This document shows, in pieces, positions 6,262-7,316 of a stretch of 7,316 nucleotides of DNA (positions are counted from its first letter, which is position 1; each line of letters begins with the position of its first letter). A program made the position numbers and the translations under genes. The notes beneath the pieces were generated by a model, which made no database searches, was not told where the DNA came from, and was given only the letters and a program-made list of their open reading frames with translations. Source of the stretch: Candidatus Omnitrophota bacterium (GTDB taxonomy: Bacteria > Omnitrophota > Gorgyraeia > Gygaellales > Profunditerraquicolaceae); the NCBI GenBank assembly GCA_023247875.1, contig JAHFFQ010000069.1, positions 1-7,316 of the forward strand, in the 5' to 3' direction.

Positions 6262-7199
6262 CAGGTTCCGTAAATCCTATTCCTTGTGTAACGGTCAATA
6301 AATGGCGTTGCCGCATTCATCATTAATATGGCGTATGAGACCCCTTCGGGATATCCTCCCCAGAGCCGGATGACCGCGGTGATCAGTCCGCATCCTACTC
6401 CGAAGATGACCTGGCCTTTTGGCGTCAGCGGAGTAGCCACATAATCCGTAGCCATGAAAAACGCGCCGAGGATCAATCCTCCGCTTAATATATGGAAAAG
6501 CCAATCACCGTGAAAAAGCCGGCTTGCCCCAAAAATATAGGTAAGAATGGCCGTAGTAAAAATATAAGTTACCGGTATATGCCAGGTGATATAACCCTTG
6601 ATCAGCAGGATTGCAGCCCCTATCAACAATGCCAGGATACATACCTCGCCGATGCATCCTCCGCGGTTGCCGAAGAATAAATCCAAATATGGAATATGCT
6701 CTAAAATTTTGCCTTCCTTAAGCATTGCCAGAGGGGTAGCGGAAGTTACGGCATCATAACTGAACGGTTTAGGGAAGGTGGTCATATATTTCGGCCAGGA
6801 GGCCATAAGAAACACCCTGCCTACAAGCGCGGGGTTGAAAATATTCTGGCCCAGGCCGCCGAAAACCGCTTTGCCGACGGCAATAGAAAATATTGCGCCG
6901 GCCACAGGCAGCCACAGAGGGACTCCGGAGGGAAGATTATAAGCCAATAATATGCCGGTGATCACGGCTGATCCGTCTAAGGCCGTTACCTTCCTTTTAC
7001 TAAGAATCCCGAAGACCCATTCGCTTGATACCGCGGCAATAACGGCGGCCAGGATGATCCAAAGAGCATCCAGCCCGAAAATGATCACTCCGGCGATCCC
7101 CGCGGGGATGGTAGAGATCACCACAGTCCACATGATCCGGGAAACGGAAGCTTTTTTGTGGATGTGCGGAGAGCCCGAAACTATAAGATTACTTTTCAT
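6261..7199 (-). CDS. rnfD: RnfD, FMN-bearing membrane subunit of the Rnf complex
   Basis: 312 residues with many hydrophobic helices, the normal size for RnfD (homologous to NqrB). It works with RnfG in electron transfer and is part of the ion-translocating core. Visible family features: SPHIHKK near the N-terminus (10-16), ALDGSAVITGILLAYNLP (73-90), GLGQNIFNPALVGRVF (115-130), GNRGGCIGEVC (177-187) and MATDYVATPLTPKGQ (249-263). The motif VTSATPLA (151-158) contains T155, the expected attachment site for covalent FMN through a phosphoester bond. The ATG at 7199 lies within the end of rnfG (11-bp overlap) and has no strong Shine-Dalgarno, so translation is likely coupled to rnfG. The stop TGA shares its last-read context with the rnfE ATG (TGATG). 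Confidence 0.96.
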   Translation of the reverse strand: MKSNLIVSGSPHIHKKASVSRIMWTVVISTIPAGIAGVIIFGLDALWIILAAVIAAVSSEWVFGILSKRKVTALDGSAVITGILLAYNLPSGVPLWLPVAGAIFSIAVGKAVFGGLGQNIFNPALVGRVFLMASWPKYMTTFPKPFSYDAVTSATPLAMLKEGKILEHIPYLDLFFGNRGGCIGEVCILALLIGAAILLIKGYITWHIPVTYIFTTAILTYIFGASRLFHGDWLFHILSGGLILGAFFMATDYVATPLTPKGQVIFGVGCGLITAVIRLWGGYPEGVSYAILMMNAATPFIDRYTRNRIYGT

Positions 7200-7316
7200 G
7201 CTTTACCAATTCCATTATTTCATGCGCTTTACTCATCACCGAATTCATTACCGCTCTGCTGGATATGGTTGCCCCGGTGATCGCCTGCACACCGGATAAG
7301 CTCAAGCTGTCCTGAC
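7189..7316 (-). CDS. rnfG: RnfG, C-terminal fragment with the FMN-attachment motif
   Basis: Only the last 41 residues before the TAA at 7189-7191 are in the window; the rest runs off the right edge. The visible part, in the frame starting at 7314, holds SGVQAITGATISSRAVMNSV. The ITGATISSRAV core is the C-terminal FMN-binding motif of RnfG/NqrC, in which the Thr of the GAT (codon 7267-7269) carries covalent FMN. RnfG is a single-pass membrane protein whose flavin domain faces away from the cytoplasm. The neighbouring rnfDEAB genes agree with the call. Its place directly before rnfD differs from the usual C-D-G-E-A-B order. A different FMN-binding-domain protein is possible but less likely. Confidence 0.85.
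   Translation of the reverse strand, partial: QDSLSLSGVQAITGATISSRAVMNSVMSKAHEIMELVKHEK

Overview
The window reads as a piece of chromosome from an anaerobic or facultatively anaerobic, Gram-negative-type bacterium of moderate GC content. Supporting signs are a membrane Rnf complex with a ferredoxin-rich RnfB, a lipoprotein with a Lol-type +2 residue, and compact overlapping genes. The style recalls uncultured lineages such as Omnitrophota or Elusimicrobia, but that placement is an impression; nothing here fixes the phylum. No tRNA, rRNA, CRISPR array, insertion sequence or phage gene was seen.

Layout. Positions 1-1033 (minus) hold the first 344 codons of enolase, cut by the left edge. A 161-bp divergent intergenic region (1034-1194) carries two back-to-back sigma70-like promoters, one for enolase and one for the plus-strand pair. 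That pair is a compact FtsH-type AAA+ zinc metalloprotease (1195-2844) followed by an unrecognised lipoprotein (about 2783-3682), whose start lies inside the protease gene. The lipoprotein converges on purN with an 11-bp 3' overlap.

From 3672 to the right edge everything is on the minus strand and forms one tightly coupled block, read right to left: rnfG (C-terminus only), rnfD, rnfE, rnfA, rnfB, purN. Every junction is a stop/start overlap or an exact abutment, so the genes are almost certainly one operon whose promoter lies beyond the right edge. The Rnf subunits make up most of an ion-translocating ferredoxin:NAD+ oxidoreductase. RnfC and most of RnfG are not in view. The cofactor residues that can be checked are present: FMN-attachment Thr in RnfG and RnfD, paired membrane Cys in RnfA and RnfE, and the Fe-S Cys motifs of RnfB.

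Most of the window is conserved metabolism. The least ordinary parts are the protease with almost no extracytoplasmic domain, its overlapping partner lipoprotein of unknown function, the rnfG-before-rnfD order, and purN as translationally coupled tail gene of the rnf operon.
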